Origin: Luteimonas deserti
GTDB lineage: Bacteria; Pseudomonadota; Gammaproteobacteria; Xanthomonadales; Xanthomonadaceae
Direction of reading: 5' to 3'
Assembly (NCBI RefSeq): GCF_013425765.1
Contig: NZ_JACCJZ010000016.1
Coordinates: forward strand, 1-64,000
Length of the DNA: 64,000 nucleotides
The stretch's first letter is position 1. Each line of letters opens with the position of its first letter. Positions 51,782-61,106 of this stretch are shown here, in pieces. Both the position numbers and the translations under genes were made by a program. The notes beneath the pieces are model-generated. The model made no database searches. It saw only the letters and a list, made by a program, of their open reading frames with translations, and was not told where the DNA came from.

Positions 51782-52210
51782 ATGAAAATGCTGCAGAAGG
51801 GCTTCACTCTGATCGAACTGATGATCGTCGTTGCGATCATCGCCATCCTGGCCGCCATCGCGCTGCCGGCCTACCAGGACTACGTGGCTCGCTCGCAGGT
51901 GTCGGAAGGCATGAGCCTGTCGGCCGGAGCGAAGACCGCGATTGCCGAGTACTACGCGAACTTTGCGGCGTGGCCGGCGAACAACACGGCCGCCGGGCTC
52001 GCAACCGCCAACTCGATCAGCGGCAAGTACGTGTCCAGCACCACCGTCGGCGCCAACGGCGTCATCACGGTTGCATACAACCAGAGTGCGACCAGCACCA
52101 AGATCCGCAATAACGATCTGACGCTGACCCCGAGCGACCGCGGCGGCAGCGTGGCCTGGGCCTGCGCCGGTTCGATCGACAACAAGTACCGCCCGAGCTC
52201 CTGCCGTTAA
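51782..52210 (+). CDS. pilA: Major type IV pilin PilA
   Basis: 142 residues. Short basic leader MKMLQKG, cleaved before Phe8 of [16 protein letters not shown] with Glu5 of the mature protein, then the long helix and a C-terminal disulfide loop ([10 protein letters not shown]...YRPSSCR). It is the pilus building block, exported, cleaved and N-methylated by PilD. A sigma-54 promoter lies upstream and a terminator downstream. Likely the abundant pilin. Confidence 0.95.
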   Translation: MKMLQKGFTLIELMIVVAIIAILAAIALPAYQDYVARSQVSEGMSLSAGAKTAIAEYYANFAAWPANNTAAGLATANSISGKYVSSTTVGANGVITVAYNQSATSTKIRNNDLTLTPSDRGGSVAWACAGSIDNKYRPSSCR

Positions 52211-52227
52211 TCAGCAGTAGTTTCGTG

Positions 52228-52256
52228 AACGAGGGCCGCCATGTGCGGCCCTCGTT
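52228..52256 (+). terminator. Terminator after the first pilin gene
   Basis: 12-bp stem AACGAGGGCCGC/GCGGCCCTCGTT with a 5-base loop, then CGTTCC. Probably lowers read-through into the second pilin gene. No long T run. Confidence 0.7.
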
Positions 52257-52319
52257 CGTTCCAAGGTCCGGCCATTGCCTCGCGGGACCCGCGATGCGGC
52301 CATTACAGGGGGACTGATC

Positions 52320-52742
52320 ATGCGTTCGAAGGGATTCACATTGATTGAACTGATGATCGTGGTCGCGATCATCGCCATTCTGTCCGCCATCGCGCTCCCG
52401 GCCTACCAGGACTATGTGGCCCGCAGCCAGGTCGCGGAAGGCCTTGTAGTCGCCGGTGGCGCCAAGATCGCCGTCACCGAATATCACGCCCACAACGGCG
52501 AGTGGCCCGACAGTCACGCAGCAATGGAACTGGCCGCCGCGCAGTCGATTACGGGACGATATGTGTCCTCCACGTCTGTCGGGAACGACGGTCGCATCAC
52601 TGTGGCGTACAACCGCACGGCAACTAGTGCGAAGATCCGCAACGCCGATCTGGTACTGGTACCGCGCACGTCCGATTCCACCGTCTACTGGGACTGCGAA
52701 GGAAGCGTGGATCCGCGCTATCGCCCCAGTTCCTGTCGCTGA
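52320..52742 (+). CDS. Second type IV pilin (PilA paralogue)
   Basis: 140 residues. Leader MRSKG, then [33 protein letters not shown] (cut here for length in two parts: [16 protein letters not shown] and [16 protein letters not shown]), highly similar to PilA, but the C-terminal half diverges ([33 protein letters not shown]). The ATG has GGGGA 7 bases upstream. It lies beyond the first pilin's terminator and lacks an obvious sigma-54 promoter, so it may be a lower-level or regulated alternative pilin. Confidence 0.93.
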   Translation: MRSKGFTLIELMIVVAIIAILSAIALPAYQDYVARSQVAEGLVVAGGAKIAVTEYHAHNGEWPDSHAAMELAAAQSITGRYVSSTSVGNDGRITVAYNRTATSAKIRNADLVLVPRTSDSTVYWDCEGSVDPRYRPSSCR

Positions 52743-52755
52743 CTGACGCTCTGCG

Positions 52756-54726
52756 ATGCCGCGATCTGGGTTGACCGTGTCAGGCCGTGCCCTGGTGTGG
52801 GGCGCGGCCACATTCTTGCTCCTACTGGCGTTCGCAGTCTTCGTGCAGGGACTGAGCGGCGGGTTCGTGTTCGACGATTACCCAAATCTCGTCAACGACC
52901 CGCACTGGCGCCTGACGTCGTTGACGTTGGGCGGCGTGCGCGAAGCCACCGGAAACGGGTTTTCAGGCCTTGGCGGCCGACCACTTGCACTGCTGTCGTT
53001 CGCGCTGGACCACCTGCGTGCGGGCCCCGATCCGGCGGCACTCAAGCTGACGAACGTGGCCTTGCACGCGCTCAACACGGTGCTCGTCTTTCTGCTGGTG
53101 CGCACGCTGGTGGAGCTCATCCCTGACCGCAAGGGCGCGACAGTTACCCGCGACGCGCTGTTTGCGGCTGCCGTTGCAGCCGTCTGGTCGATCCATCCGC
53201 TTCAGGTATCCACAGTGCTGTACATCGTGCAGCGCATGGAGATCGGCGCCACGACCGGCATCCTGCTGGCTTGCCTGGCGTACCTGCAGGGCCGACGGCG
53301 ACAGATCAGCGGGCAGCGAAGCTGGACCTGGTTCACCGGCGCCACGCTGGCCACACTGGTCGGACTGGGGTTTAAGGAATCGGCAATCCTGGCCCCCATC
53401 TTCATCGCGGCGATCGAAGTCTGCGTGCTGCGGTTCGCCGGACCGGCACGAATGTCGCGCTGGCTCAAACTGCTGTTCACTGCCGCGGCGATCACAGGCT
53501 GCCTGGCGTTCGCGTTCGTGGTGGTACCTCATTTCGCTGCGCCCGGACGCTACGCGTTCCGTGAATTCGATCTCCAGCAGCGCCTGCTCACACAGGGCCC
53601 CGTGCTGGTGCATTACCTTAGTCAGATCCTGCTGCCGATACCCGATCGGCTGGTGTTTTACTACGACAACTTCCCGCTCTCTCGGGGACTGCTGGCACCC
53701 GCCTGGACGCTGGCCGCGTGGACCATCCTCGTCGCCCTCGCCGCCCTCGCCCTGGTCTACAGGACACGCTACCCGCTGGCGTCGCTAGGCGTCGCATGGT
53801 TCTTCGTGGGGCATCTGCTGACCAGCAATGTCGTCCCTCTGGAGATCGCGTTCGAGCACCGCAACTATCTGGCGCTCATGGGCGTGCTGCTGATCGTGGC
53901 CGATGCCGGCGCGCGCGTAATGCGACGCGTGCATCTTGATGCCCGTATCACCATCGTGGTGGTGGTCGTGTTCGCCACGATCGTGCTGACCACGCTCCAA
54001 GTGAAGACCTGGGCCGAACCCATGCGTCTGGCAACCGCTCTGGCCAGCCGCAACATCGACTCGCCCCGCGCGTCCTACGCCCTGGGCCGCGGCCTGTTCG
54101 AGCAGAGCCGCGATGACATCAACTCCCCCAGCTGGAGCCTCGCCAAGCAGGAATTCCTGCATGCCGCGCGGCTCGGCGCGCGCTCACCGTTGCCCGAGCA
54201 GGCACTGATCATCATGCATGCCCGCGACGGCACTCCACTTGCCGATGACATCTGGCCACGCCTGCAGCGGAAGTTTGCCGAGCATGTGCTGACCGCCGAG
54301 TCCGAAGGTGCACTGTGGCAACTGGCCAACTGCCGGCAGCTGGAACAATGCCCACTTGACGCGCAGGCGCTGTTCGAGACATTCATCGTCGCACTCGAAC
54401 GCAATCCCGATTCCGCCCGCTTGCATTCGATGTACGCGACCTTCGCCTATACCGTGCTGCAGGATCCTGACCTCGGTATCGCGATGATGCGTGAGGCTAT
54501 CGCGCTCGCACCGACCGATGCGCAGTTCAAGGCGAATCTCGCGCGGATGATCGTATGCCTGCCCCAGTATGAAGACGAATGGGAACGGCTGGTCGCGACG
54601 GTACGCCTTGCAAATCAGCACGGAACCTATGCAGAGGACCTCTTGAAAATCGAGCGCGGATACGACAACTGCGCAACACTGCCCGCTCGACCCCGGTCCT
54701 CCCAAGAGCCACCGGAACGTCGCTAG
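52756..54726 (+). CDS. TMTC-like GT-C membrane protein with TPR C-terminus
   Basis: 656 residues. About 11 membrane helices; an extracytoplasmic DD motif (FVFDDYPNLVND, Asp40-Asp41) after the first, plus WSIHPLQVSTVLYIVQRME and EHRNYLALMG, all typical of TMTC-like O-glycosyltransferases. The soluble C-terminal part (about residues 410-640) is TPR-like. Starts 13 bases after the second pilin, so co-transcribed with it. Candidate pilin or surface-protein glycosyltransferase; sugar and acceptor are unknown. Confidence 0.75.
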   Translation: MPRSGLTVSGRALVWGAATFLLLLAFAVFVQGLSGGFVFDDYPNLVNDPHWRLTSLTLGGVREATGNGFSGLGGRPLALLSFALDHLRAGPDPAALKLTNVALHALNTVLVFLLVRTLVELIPDRKGATVTRDALFAAAVAAVWSIHPLQVSTVLYIVQRMEIGATTGILLACLAYLQGRRRQISGQRSWTWFTGATLATLVGLGFKESAILAPIFIAAIEVCVLRFAGPARMSRWLKLLFTAAAITGCLAFAFVVVPHFAAPGRYAFREFDLQQRLLTQGPVLVHYLSQILLPIPDRLVFYYDNFPLSRGLLAPAWTLAAWTILVALAALALVYRTRYPLASLGVAWFFVGHLLTSNVVPLEIAFEHRNYLALMGVLLIVADAGARVMRRVHLDARITIVVVVVFATIVLTTLQVKTWAEPMRLATALASRNIDSPRASYALGRGLFEQSRDDINSPSWSLAKQEFLHAARLGARSPLPEQALIIMHARDGTPLADDIWPRLQRKFAEHVLTAESEGALWQLANCRQLEQCPLDAQALFETFIVALERNPDSARLHSMYATFAYTVLQDPDLGIAMMREAIALAPTDAQFKANLARMIVCLPQYEDEWERLVATVRLANQHGTYAEDLLKIERGYDNCATLPARPRSSQEPPERR

Positions 54727-54823
54727 TATCTGCCACGGCTTCAGCGGATAACGCTACTGCGCGCCGAATACTGCGCCACGTAGTGGAGTCAGACGGCTGC
54801 ATCACACGGAATAGCGAACTATC

Positions 54824-55969
54824 ATGATGTCTGAGGCTGCGCCGGATCCGCTGGACGTACTGATGGTGGCCAGCTCTTTTCCGTCTGATGCCGATGATTG
54901 GCGGGCTGTTTTCATGCGGGAGTTGGCCAATGCACTGGGCCGCCAGGCCGCGATACAGCTCCGCATCTGGGCCCCGCCGGGTGACACCGGGCCGGGCGTA
55001 GAACACGTGCTTCAAAGCGACGATGCCAACTGGCTGTCAAGATTGATGCGCGAAGGGGGAATTGCGCATCTGCTGCGCACCCGCCCCCTCTACGCCGGCC
55101 TGGTCGCGGCCGGACTGCTGCGACGATTGAGACGGAGCTACCTCGGGAACGCGGATATCGACCTCCGCCATGTGAACTGGCTACAGAACGCGCTGGCGCT
55201 TCCCGATGATCGCAAGCCACTCGTGGTGACCGCGCTTGGCAGCGATCTCGCACTTCTCCGTTATGCGCCCATACGTTGGGCAGTCAGGCGCCTGTTGAAA
55301 CGCCGCCCGGCGATCGTATGCCCTAATGCAGGCTGGATGGTGACCCCGCTGCGCGGTGCGCTCGGCGGGGATATCGATATCCGTGAAGTGCCCTTCGGCA
55401 TTGACGCCATTTGGTACGACTTGACCCGCGCACCGTTGCAGACCCCGCACCGCTGGCTGGCAGTCACGCGTCTGACGAGCGGAAAGCTGGGCGATCTCTT
55501 CGCCTGGGCTGCGCCGTACTTCGAGGATGACCGGAGGCATCTCGACCTCATTGGGCCGATGCAGGAAGCCGTTGATATTCCCGAATGGGTCCACTACCAC
55601 GGTCCTGCGACGCCGGCACAGCTGTGCGAGCACTGGTTTCCCAGTGCGACCGGCCTAATCACTCTCAGCCGCCACGCAGAGGGTCGCCCGCAGGTGATGC
55701 TGGAAGCCATGGCGGCGGGCTTGCCGATCATTGCGTCAGACATCGACGCGCATGCCAGCTTTCTGCGGCACGACGAGACCGCTTGGCTCTGCAACAGTCC
55801 AGGGCATTTCCGCGACGGCCTCCTCAGGCTGGAGAATGCAGACTCCAACACTGTTATTGGCGAGGCGGCACGTAACTGGGCACGTAGCACCATCGGCACA
55901 TGGAACGATTGCGCAGCGCGGTATCTTGCGCTTTATCGCGAACTCCTGGAGCTGCCGCCACGTGACTGA
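54824..55969 (+). CDS. GT4-family glycosyltransferase
   Basis: 381 residues, GT-B fold. N-terminal domain begins DVLMVASSFPSDADDWR; C-terminal Glycos_transf_1 domain contains SRHAEGRPQVMLEAMAAG, with the donor-binding E-x7-E pattern, and IIASDIDAHASFLR. Cytosolic, uses a nucleotide sugar. Start ATG at 54824 or 54827. First of three overlapping genes. GC content looks lower than in the housekeeping regions. Confidence 0.88.
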   Translation: MMSEAAPDPLDVLMVASSFPSDADDWRAVFMRELANALGRQAAIQLRIWAPPGDTGPGVEHVLQSDDANWLSRLMREGGIAHLLRTRPLYAGLVAAGLLRRLRRSYLGNADIDLRHVNWLQNALALPDDRKPLVVTALGSDLALLRYAPIRWAVRRLLKRRPAIVCPNAGWMVTPLRGALGGDIDIREVPFGIDAIWYDLTRAPLQTPHRWLAVTRLTSGKLGDLFAWAAPYFEDDRRHLDLIGPMQEAVDIPEWVHYHGPATPAQLCEHWFPSATGLITLSRHAEGRPQVMLEAMAAGLPIIASDIDAHASFLRHDETAWLCNSPGHFRDGLLRLENADSNTVIGEAARNWARSTIGTWNDCAARYLALYRELLELPPRD

Positions 55970-56882
55970 CCAGATCTTCGTGCTGGGTGCAGGCGGCTTC
56001 ATTGGCCGGGCCTTGTGTGATTCATTGGCATCCAGCGGTTTTCGGGTGCTGGCCGCCACCCGGCAGCCAACACCGTTCGTCCGGGCTGGAGTCGAGAACA
56101 TCGTTTCGCCTTTCAGCGAATGGGAGCACTTCGCTCCGTGGCTCGGAAGATGCAACGCCATCGTGCACGCCGCATCGCTGACCACCCCTTCAAGCAGCGC
56201 CGCCCATCCACAGTTGGATGGCAACCTTCGGTCGACATTGGCACTGATTGAAGCACTGCAGGAGTTTCCATCAAAAAGCCTGCTGTACTTGTCTTCGGGC
56301 GGCGCTTTGTATGAGGAGCGACTCGGCCTCGTGGAGGAAACGACGCCCCTCCGGCCACGCTCCTATCACGGCGCGGGCAAGGCGGCTGCCGAGCACTTCA
56401 TTCAGGCCTGGTCCACGCAATACGGGGGGTCCGCCACCATATTGCGACCATCGAACGTCTACGGCCCCGGTCAACATCCCCGCCCCGGCTTTGGTGTGGT
56501 TCCTGCCGCGTTCGAGTGCATTCGATCCAACAGCCCGCTGCAGATATGGGGCGATGGAGAAAGCGTCCGGGACTATCTCTATGTTGACGACCTCGTCAAC
56601 CTGTGCTGCGACGTGTTGCGTGCGAGTCCGGGTGCCGGCAGGACAGAACTGATAAATGCGTCCAGTGGAACCGGGACCTCTTTGCTCAAGATGTTGTCAC
56701 ACGTCGAGCGCGCCACCGGCCAGATGATTCGCAAGGAGTTTCTACCTGAGCGGTCGGTCGACATGAAACGCGTGGTACCTGACAACAGCTTGGCCAGGCG
56801 ACGGTTCGGCTGGGAGCCGCGCGTGAGTCTTGATGACGGATTGTCCGCTGCATGGCATTGGTATCGAGGCGTGTATGGGTGA
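55962..56882 (+). CDS. NAD-dependent epimerase/dehydratase (SDR family)
   Basis: 306 residues with a Rossmann start VLGAGGFIGRALCDSL, LLYLSSGGALY and LRPSNVYGPGQHPRPGF, as in extended SDRs that act on nucleotide sugars. The catalytic region reads RSYHGAGKAAAE instead of YxxxK: a Tyr-His-Gly-Ala-Gly-Lys arrangement with an extra residue, or with His in the Tyr position. It may use altered catalysis or be a structural variant. GTG start overlaps the previous stop by 8 bases. Its product is probably used by the neighbouring glycosyltransferases. Confidence 0.83.
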   Translation: MTDQIFVLGAGGFIGRALCDSLASSGFRVLAATRQPTPFVRAGVENIVSPFSEWEHFAPWLGRCNAIVHAASLTTPSSSAAHPQLDGNLRSTLALIEALQEFPSKSLLYLSSGGALYEERLGLVEETTPLRPRSYHGAGKAAAEHFIQAWSTQYGGSATILRPSNVYGPGQHPRPGFGVVPAAFECIRSNSPLQIWGDGESVRDYLYVDDLVNLCCDVLRASPGAGRTELINASSGTGTSLLKMLSHVERATGQMIRKEFLPERSVDMKRVVPDNSLARRRFGWEPRVSLDDGLSAAWHWYRGVYG

Positions 56883-57891
56883 AACGAGCCCACTGATCTC
56901 GGTCTGCATTGCGAATTACAACGGGGAGAAACTGCTATCGGACTGCATCGATTCAGTCCTCGACCAGGACGTCTTAGCGCGCGTGGAAATCATTGTCCAC
57001 GACGATGCGTCCAGCGACGCCTCGCTTGACCTGCTTCAGACCCGATATCCCCAGGCGAGGGTGATCGCCTCCCCCAGCAATGTCGGCTTCTGTGCCTCCA
57101 ACAACCGAATGGTGGATGCCGCCATCGGCGACTACGTCCTGCTGCTCAATAACGATGCGGCGCTGGCACCATGCGCGTTGTCAGCCTTGCTTGCAGAGCA
57201 GCGGAGGATTGCCGGGCCCTGCATCCTTTCGCTTCCGCAGTACGACTGGGACAGCGGTGCCCTGGTGGACCGCGGGTGTCTGTTGGACCCGTTCTACAAT
57301 CCTGTTCCCAATCTTGATCCGGCGCGCCAGGATGTCGGCTACGTGATCGGGGCATGCCTTTGGGTAGAGCGCCGACTCTGGCTGGAGCTTGACGGCTTTC
57401 CCGAATGGATGGAGTCGATCGGAGAAGACCTGTTCCTGTGTGGGCTGGCGCGTTTGCGTGAGGTGCCAGTGCGCTGCATCGATGGCAGCCGCTACCGCCA
57501 TAGACAGGGGGCGAGCTTCGGCGGAAACCGGGTCGACGGTGGCTTGCGCAGCACGTACAGGCGCCGGGCACTGAGTGAACGCAATAAGACCTTGGCGTTG
57601 TTGATCTGTACGCCCGGTTGGCCGGCCTGGCCTCTGCTGATACTGCACCTGTCCCTACTCTGCGCCGAAGGCGCGCTGATCTCGCTGCTACGGCGGGACG
57701 CGCGGTTGTGGCGCGAGGTGTATCGTCCGGTGCCGCACACCGTGCTGGGTTCGTTAGATCGTTGGAGCGCGCTCCGGCGGCGCGTGCAGAGCGCCACCTG
57801 TACAACGCCTCGCGAGTGGTGGAGTGCCTTCAAGTGGTTGCCGCGCAAGCTCTCGTTGATCTGGCGACACGGCGTTCCCGAGGTCCGTTGA
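56875..57891 (+). CDS. GT2-family glycosyltransferase
   Basis: 338 residues, GT-A fold. Donor-binding motifs: VCIANYNGEKLL, IIVHDDASSDASLDLL, and LLLNNDAAL (DXD-like), as in rhamnosyltransferase-like GT2s (WbbL type). Hydrophobic region near residue 245-265 may peripherally anchor it. The ATG at 56875 overlaps the epimerase stop by 8 bases. Last gene of the rightward glycan set, which converges with the leftward one. Confidence 0.88.
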   Translation: MGETSPLISVCIANYNGEKLLSDCIDSVLDQDVLARVEIIVHDDASSDASLDLLQTRYPQARVIASPSNVGFCASNNRMVDAAIGDYVLLLNNDAALAPCALSALLAEQRRIAGPCILSLPQYDWDSGALVDRGCLLDPFYNPVPNLDPARQDVGYVIGACLWVERRLWLELDGFPEWMESIGEDLFLCGLARLREVPVRCIDGSRYRHRQGASFGGNRVDGGLRSTYRRRALSERNKTLALLICTPGWPAWPLLILHLSLLCAEGALISLLRRDARLWREVYRPVPHTVLGSLDRWSALRRRVQSATCTTPREWWSAFKWLPRKLSLIWRHGVPEVR

Positions 57892-57894
57892 TGC

Positions 57895-58671
57895 TCAGGC
57901 CGGCTTGCGGTACAGGAAAAACGGTTCGGCCCGATTGACGCCTGCAAGAGACGGGTCCGTGTCGCCCAGCAGGTCGTCATGCTGGCGGACGCGTGATTCG
58001 AAGCCGGCGGCTTCGATACGCTCGAAAACGTCCCGCCCGAACAGCCGGACATGGTCTTCCTGGCCATACGCCTGGAGCCGCGCCTGCGGAGTGTCGATGC
58101 CTTCGTCGGACCAGGTGTGTTGGAGCTTCGCGCTGTAGGGCGTCTGCAGGATCGAATAGCCACCTGGTTTAAGGACGCGGAATATCTCGCTCGAGGCCCG
58201 ATCCACATCGTCGACATGCTCAAGTACGTGGTTGGCGATGACCATGTCGACCGAAGCAGATGCGATGTCCATATCCAGCATGTCCACTCGGCGAACATGC
58301 GGCGACAGCGGACAGAGGTCACAGGCCGTGTAATCAGCCGGTCCGGCGGCCTGGATCCAGCGCGGCAGGCGCTTTTCGGGGGCGAAGTGCAGAATGGACC
58401 TGTCCTTCATCCACTTCAGCATTCCACTGGCGCGCAGGTACAACAGTAAATGGCGTTCACGATCATGTGCACCGCAGCGCGGGCATTCGAAGTTGTCCAC
58501 GTCGCTGCCGACGACTTCGAGTGCGTGCATCAGCGGAGCAACGCTGCGGGAGCCGTTTCGGTAGGGCATGAAGCGCCAGACCCGGCGGCCGCATAGAACG
58601 CAATGGCGCCGTCCGCCGGGAATCCAACCGGAGATGGCATAGGGAAGGACCTTGGTGAGCTGCAATGCCAT
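57895..58671 (-). CDS. SAM-dependent methyltransferase with N-terminal zinc ribbon
   Basis: 258 residues. Two CxxC pairs (HCVLCGRR and FECPRCGAHDRERH) about 40 residues apart form a likely zinc ribbon, followed by a methyltransferase domain (HFAPEKRLPRWI; IANHVLEHVDDV; RVLKPGGYSILQTPY). Probably methylates a sugar or other glycan component. The ATG at 58671 is preceded by 11 bases from the upstream GT2 stop. Convergent with the rightward GT2 gene. The exact substrate is unknown. Confidence 0.83.
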   Translation of the reverse strand: MALQLTKVLPYAISGWIPGGRRHCVLCGRRVWRFMPYRNGSRSVAPLMHALEVVGSDVDNFECPRCGAHDRERHLLLYLRASGMLKWMKDRSILHFAPEKRLPRWIQAAGPADYTACDLCPLSPHVRRVDMLDMDIASASVDMVIANHVLEHVDDVDRASSEIFRVLKPGGYSILQTPYSAKLQHTWSDEGIDTPQARLQAYGQEDHVRLFGRDVFERIEAAGFESRVRQHDDLLGDTDPSLAGVNRAEPFFLYRKPA

Positions 58672-58682
58672 TCGCGCATCTC

Positions 58683-59630
58683 TCAGTGACGGTATAGGAC
58701 GTTCTTTTCTTGGCCAGAGAGGGATACACGCGCAGCCAGCATTTTGCCGCAAATGCGCAGGATGTTCGCGGCGACCAGAACGGTGGTCCATGCCGCACCG
58801 TACGGAGACGCAGCGTAGACTCGTGCCGCCCACGTGCGCAGCAGCCCCGGATCGCGTGTTGCCAGGGAGCGGAAGAATACCCGGCGTAAGAAGTCGGCGA
58901 GACCGCGCGCATAGTCGTCATCGCTTACCGCATTGCGCGGCACGCTCTGGATCGCTTGCCAGTAGAGCTCGCGTACCCGTTCGTTAGACGAAGCCACCAT
59001 CGAGCCACGGGTAGCGACGCGGTACGCAGCCAGGGGTTCGCCGATGTGGCCGAGCCATCCCCTTAGGGCTTGTGACAGGTGAACCTCGTAATCCAGTTGG
59101 TCCGCGTTGTTCGCCCAAAGTGGCAAGTTGGTTGCGCGGAACAGAACTGAGCTATTGTTCAGCGCATTGCCGCGTCGCAATAGTGCAGGTAGTGTAATGC
59201 GCACGTCGCCAAGATCGTTGAACAGCCCCAAGCGGGTCCCAGCTTCGTCGACCGTGACGGCATTGGCGTATACCGCGCTGCATGCCGGGTGCTTCGCCAA
59301 GTAGTCGAGCTGTCGGCCGAGCTTGCCAGGAAGCCAGTAATCGTCGCCGTCGACCCGTGCAATGAATTCTCCTTCGGCGCGAAGAAGCAGGTCACACATG
59401 TTCTGCTTGGCGCCCATATTAGGTTCGCGGCGGAAATGGCGTAGACGCTTGCCGTACTGCGCTGCCAGGGCTTCAATAATCTCGCTGGTGCCGTCAGTCG
59501 AACCATCATCGCCGACCAACACGGAAAGTTTGGCGCCTGCTTTCTGATCCAGAATGCTGCGTAGGCAGGTCTCGATAAAGTTGCGCTGATTGTAGGTCAC
59601 CACACAGACGGTCACGGCAGGGAGGCTCAT
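58683..59630 (-). CDS. GT2-family glycosyltransferase
   Basis: 315 residues. GT-A motifs: VCVVTYNQRNFIETCLRS, LVGDDGSTDGTSEII, FIARVDGDDYWLPGKL (DXD). A C-terminal amphipathic or hydrophobic patch lies around residues 280-300. The ATG overlaps the flippase stop (ATGA). Part of the leftward glycan operon. Confidence 0.9.
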   Translation of the reverse strand: MSLPAVTVCVVTYNQRNFIETCLRSILDQKAGAKLSVLVGDDGSTDGTSEIIEALAAQYGKRLRHFRREPNMGAKQNMCDLLLRAEGEFIARVDGDDYWLPGKLGRQLDYLAKHPACSAVYANAVTVDEAGTRLGLFNDLGDVRITLPALLRRGNALNNSSVLFRATNLPLWANNADQLDYEVHLSQALRGWLGHIGEPLAAYRVATRGSMVASSNERVRELYWQAIQSVPRNAVSDDDYARGLADFLRRVFFRSLATRDPGLLRTWAARVYAASPYGAAWTTVLVAANILRICGKMLAARVSLSGQEKNVLYRH

Positions 59631-61096
59631 ACCGAAGCTCTTCCCGCGTCGCTTTTCCTGTCAGGCCTAAGTTTCCTCAGCAGCGCCACCAGGTCGCGCC
59701 ATGCCGCAACGTTCATGAGGATGGCGAAGGTCGCGAACGTGAGAATTCCCGTCGCAATAGCGCCTGCCAGCGCGAGTGCCGGGTGTGCCGGCAGTTGCAT
59801 GGCAAGCAGGGCGGATGCGCTGGAGAGCAAAGTGAGCAGGAAGGTAGCCTTCTGATCGGACAACTGTGCCAGGAGTCCGTACCCGAGCAATCTTCGTGAG
59901 TAATAGGTATTGGCAACGAGGCAGGCGACGTTCGATAGCAGTACTGCCCACGCCACGGCCTGCACGCTGTGGAAACTGGCTGCCACAACCAGCGGAACAG
60001 AGATCGCGCATTTAACCACCTCCAGCCTGAAGACCAAGTCCGACCTGCCACGCGCCCCGAGGGCTGCCAGATTCAGTACGTGCATGGGCCAGAACATCGA
60101 TGCCATCGCTAGCACGCTCAGCAGCGGGGCCGCCGGCGTCCATCTTTCGCCATACAAGGTTGTGACGAGAGGATGGGCGCAAACGGCGATTCCAGTCATG
60201 GCGGGTACGAAGACGAAGATGGCGACCCGCAGCGACAGGCGGAGGCCGCCGCGCAGCTTGTCGGGCTGGTCTGCGATGGTGGAGAACACCGGTAGTCCTA
60301 CCCGGTTGAGCAGGCTGCTCATGAACTGCGCCGGGGCTTGCTGCGTCTCCTGCGCCATAGCGTAGAAGCCGAGGGCCCGGGCATCGAACACACGGCCGAT
60401 CAATAGCGATTGCAGGCGGACCGATACTGTGTTGAGTGTGTTGGCTAAAAGCAGGAATCCGCCGAACCGAAACAGGCGACGGAACGCCACGGGGTCGAAG
60501 CGCCCTGAGGGGCGCCAGCGGGACAGGGGCCATAACATCGCCGTGCGCATGCAGGCTCCAATCACCGCCTGCCATACCAGACTCCACACTCCAAATCCCC
60601 GCCACGCGAGCCACAACGCCACCGAACCTGAAACGAGCGAAGCGACCAGCTCCGCGCCTGCACGAGGGCGGAAGTCCAGCCTCAGCGACAACAGTGCATT
60701 GGGTACTGCAGCCATGGCGCCGAGTGGAAGTACCAGCACCAGCAGGTGCATCAGGCCAACTAATTGAGGCCGTGAATAGAAGCGTGCTATGGCTGGGGCG
60801 ACGAGCCACAGCACCGCTACCAGCAGTACGCTCACGCCCAAGCTGGCCAGGAACACCGTAGTCTCGTCATCCCGCGTCGGGTGTTGTTTCTGCACAAGGG
60901 CAGAGCCGAGCCCCCCTTCGACCAGCAGGGCAGCCAGAGTGACGAAGACCAGCAACATCGCCATCAGGCCGAAATCGGCCGGGTCGAGAAGTCGCGCCAG
61001 TGCGATCGCGACCACGAACTGGATACCGTAGCGCCCGGATATCTCCAAGGCGCTCCACCAAGTGGCGTGGATGGCTCGGTCGGTCAGCGAGGCCAC
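59627..61096 (-). CDS. Polysaccharide flippase (Wzx/MOP superfamily)
   Basis: About 489 residues with 12-14 predicted membrane helices. ATWWSALEISGRYGIQFVVA at the start is typical of the TuaB/WzxC-like flippases. Probably moves a lipid-linked oligosaccharide across the inner membrane. GTG at 61096 is chosen because it falls 10 bases after the methyltransferase stop; a TTG at 61153 would overlap it. Confidence 0.9.
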   Translation of the reverse strand: MASLTDRAIHATWWSALEISGRYGIQFVVAIALARLLDPADFGLMAMLLVFVTLAALLVEGGLGSALVQKQHPTRDDETTVFLASLGVSVLLVAVLWLVAPAIARFYSRPQLVGLMHLLVLVLPLGAMAAVPNALLSLRLDFRPRAGAELVASLVSGSVALWLAWRGFGVWSLVWQAVIGACMRTAMLWPLSRWRPSGRFDPVAFRRLFRFGGFLLLANTLNTVSVRLQSLLIGRVFDARALGFYAMAQETQQAPAQFMSSLLNRVGLPVFSTIADQPDKLRGGLRLSLRVAIFVFVPAMTGIAVCAHPLVTTLYGERWTPAAPLLSVLAMASMFWPMHVLNLAALGARGRSDLVFRLEVVKCAISVPLVVAASFHSVQAVAWAVLLSNVACLVANTYYSRRLLGYGLLAQLSDQKATFLLTLLSSASALLAMQLPAHPALALAGAIATGILTFATFAILMNVAAWRDLVALLRKLRPDRKSDAGRASV

Positions 61097-61106
61097 AGGC
61101 GTGATG

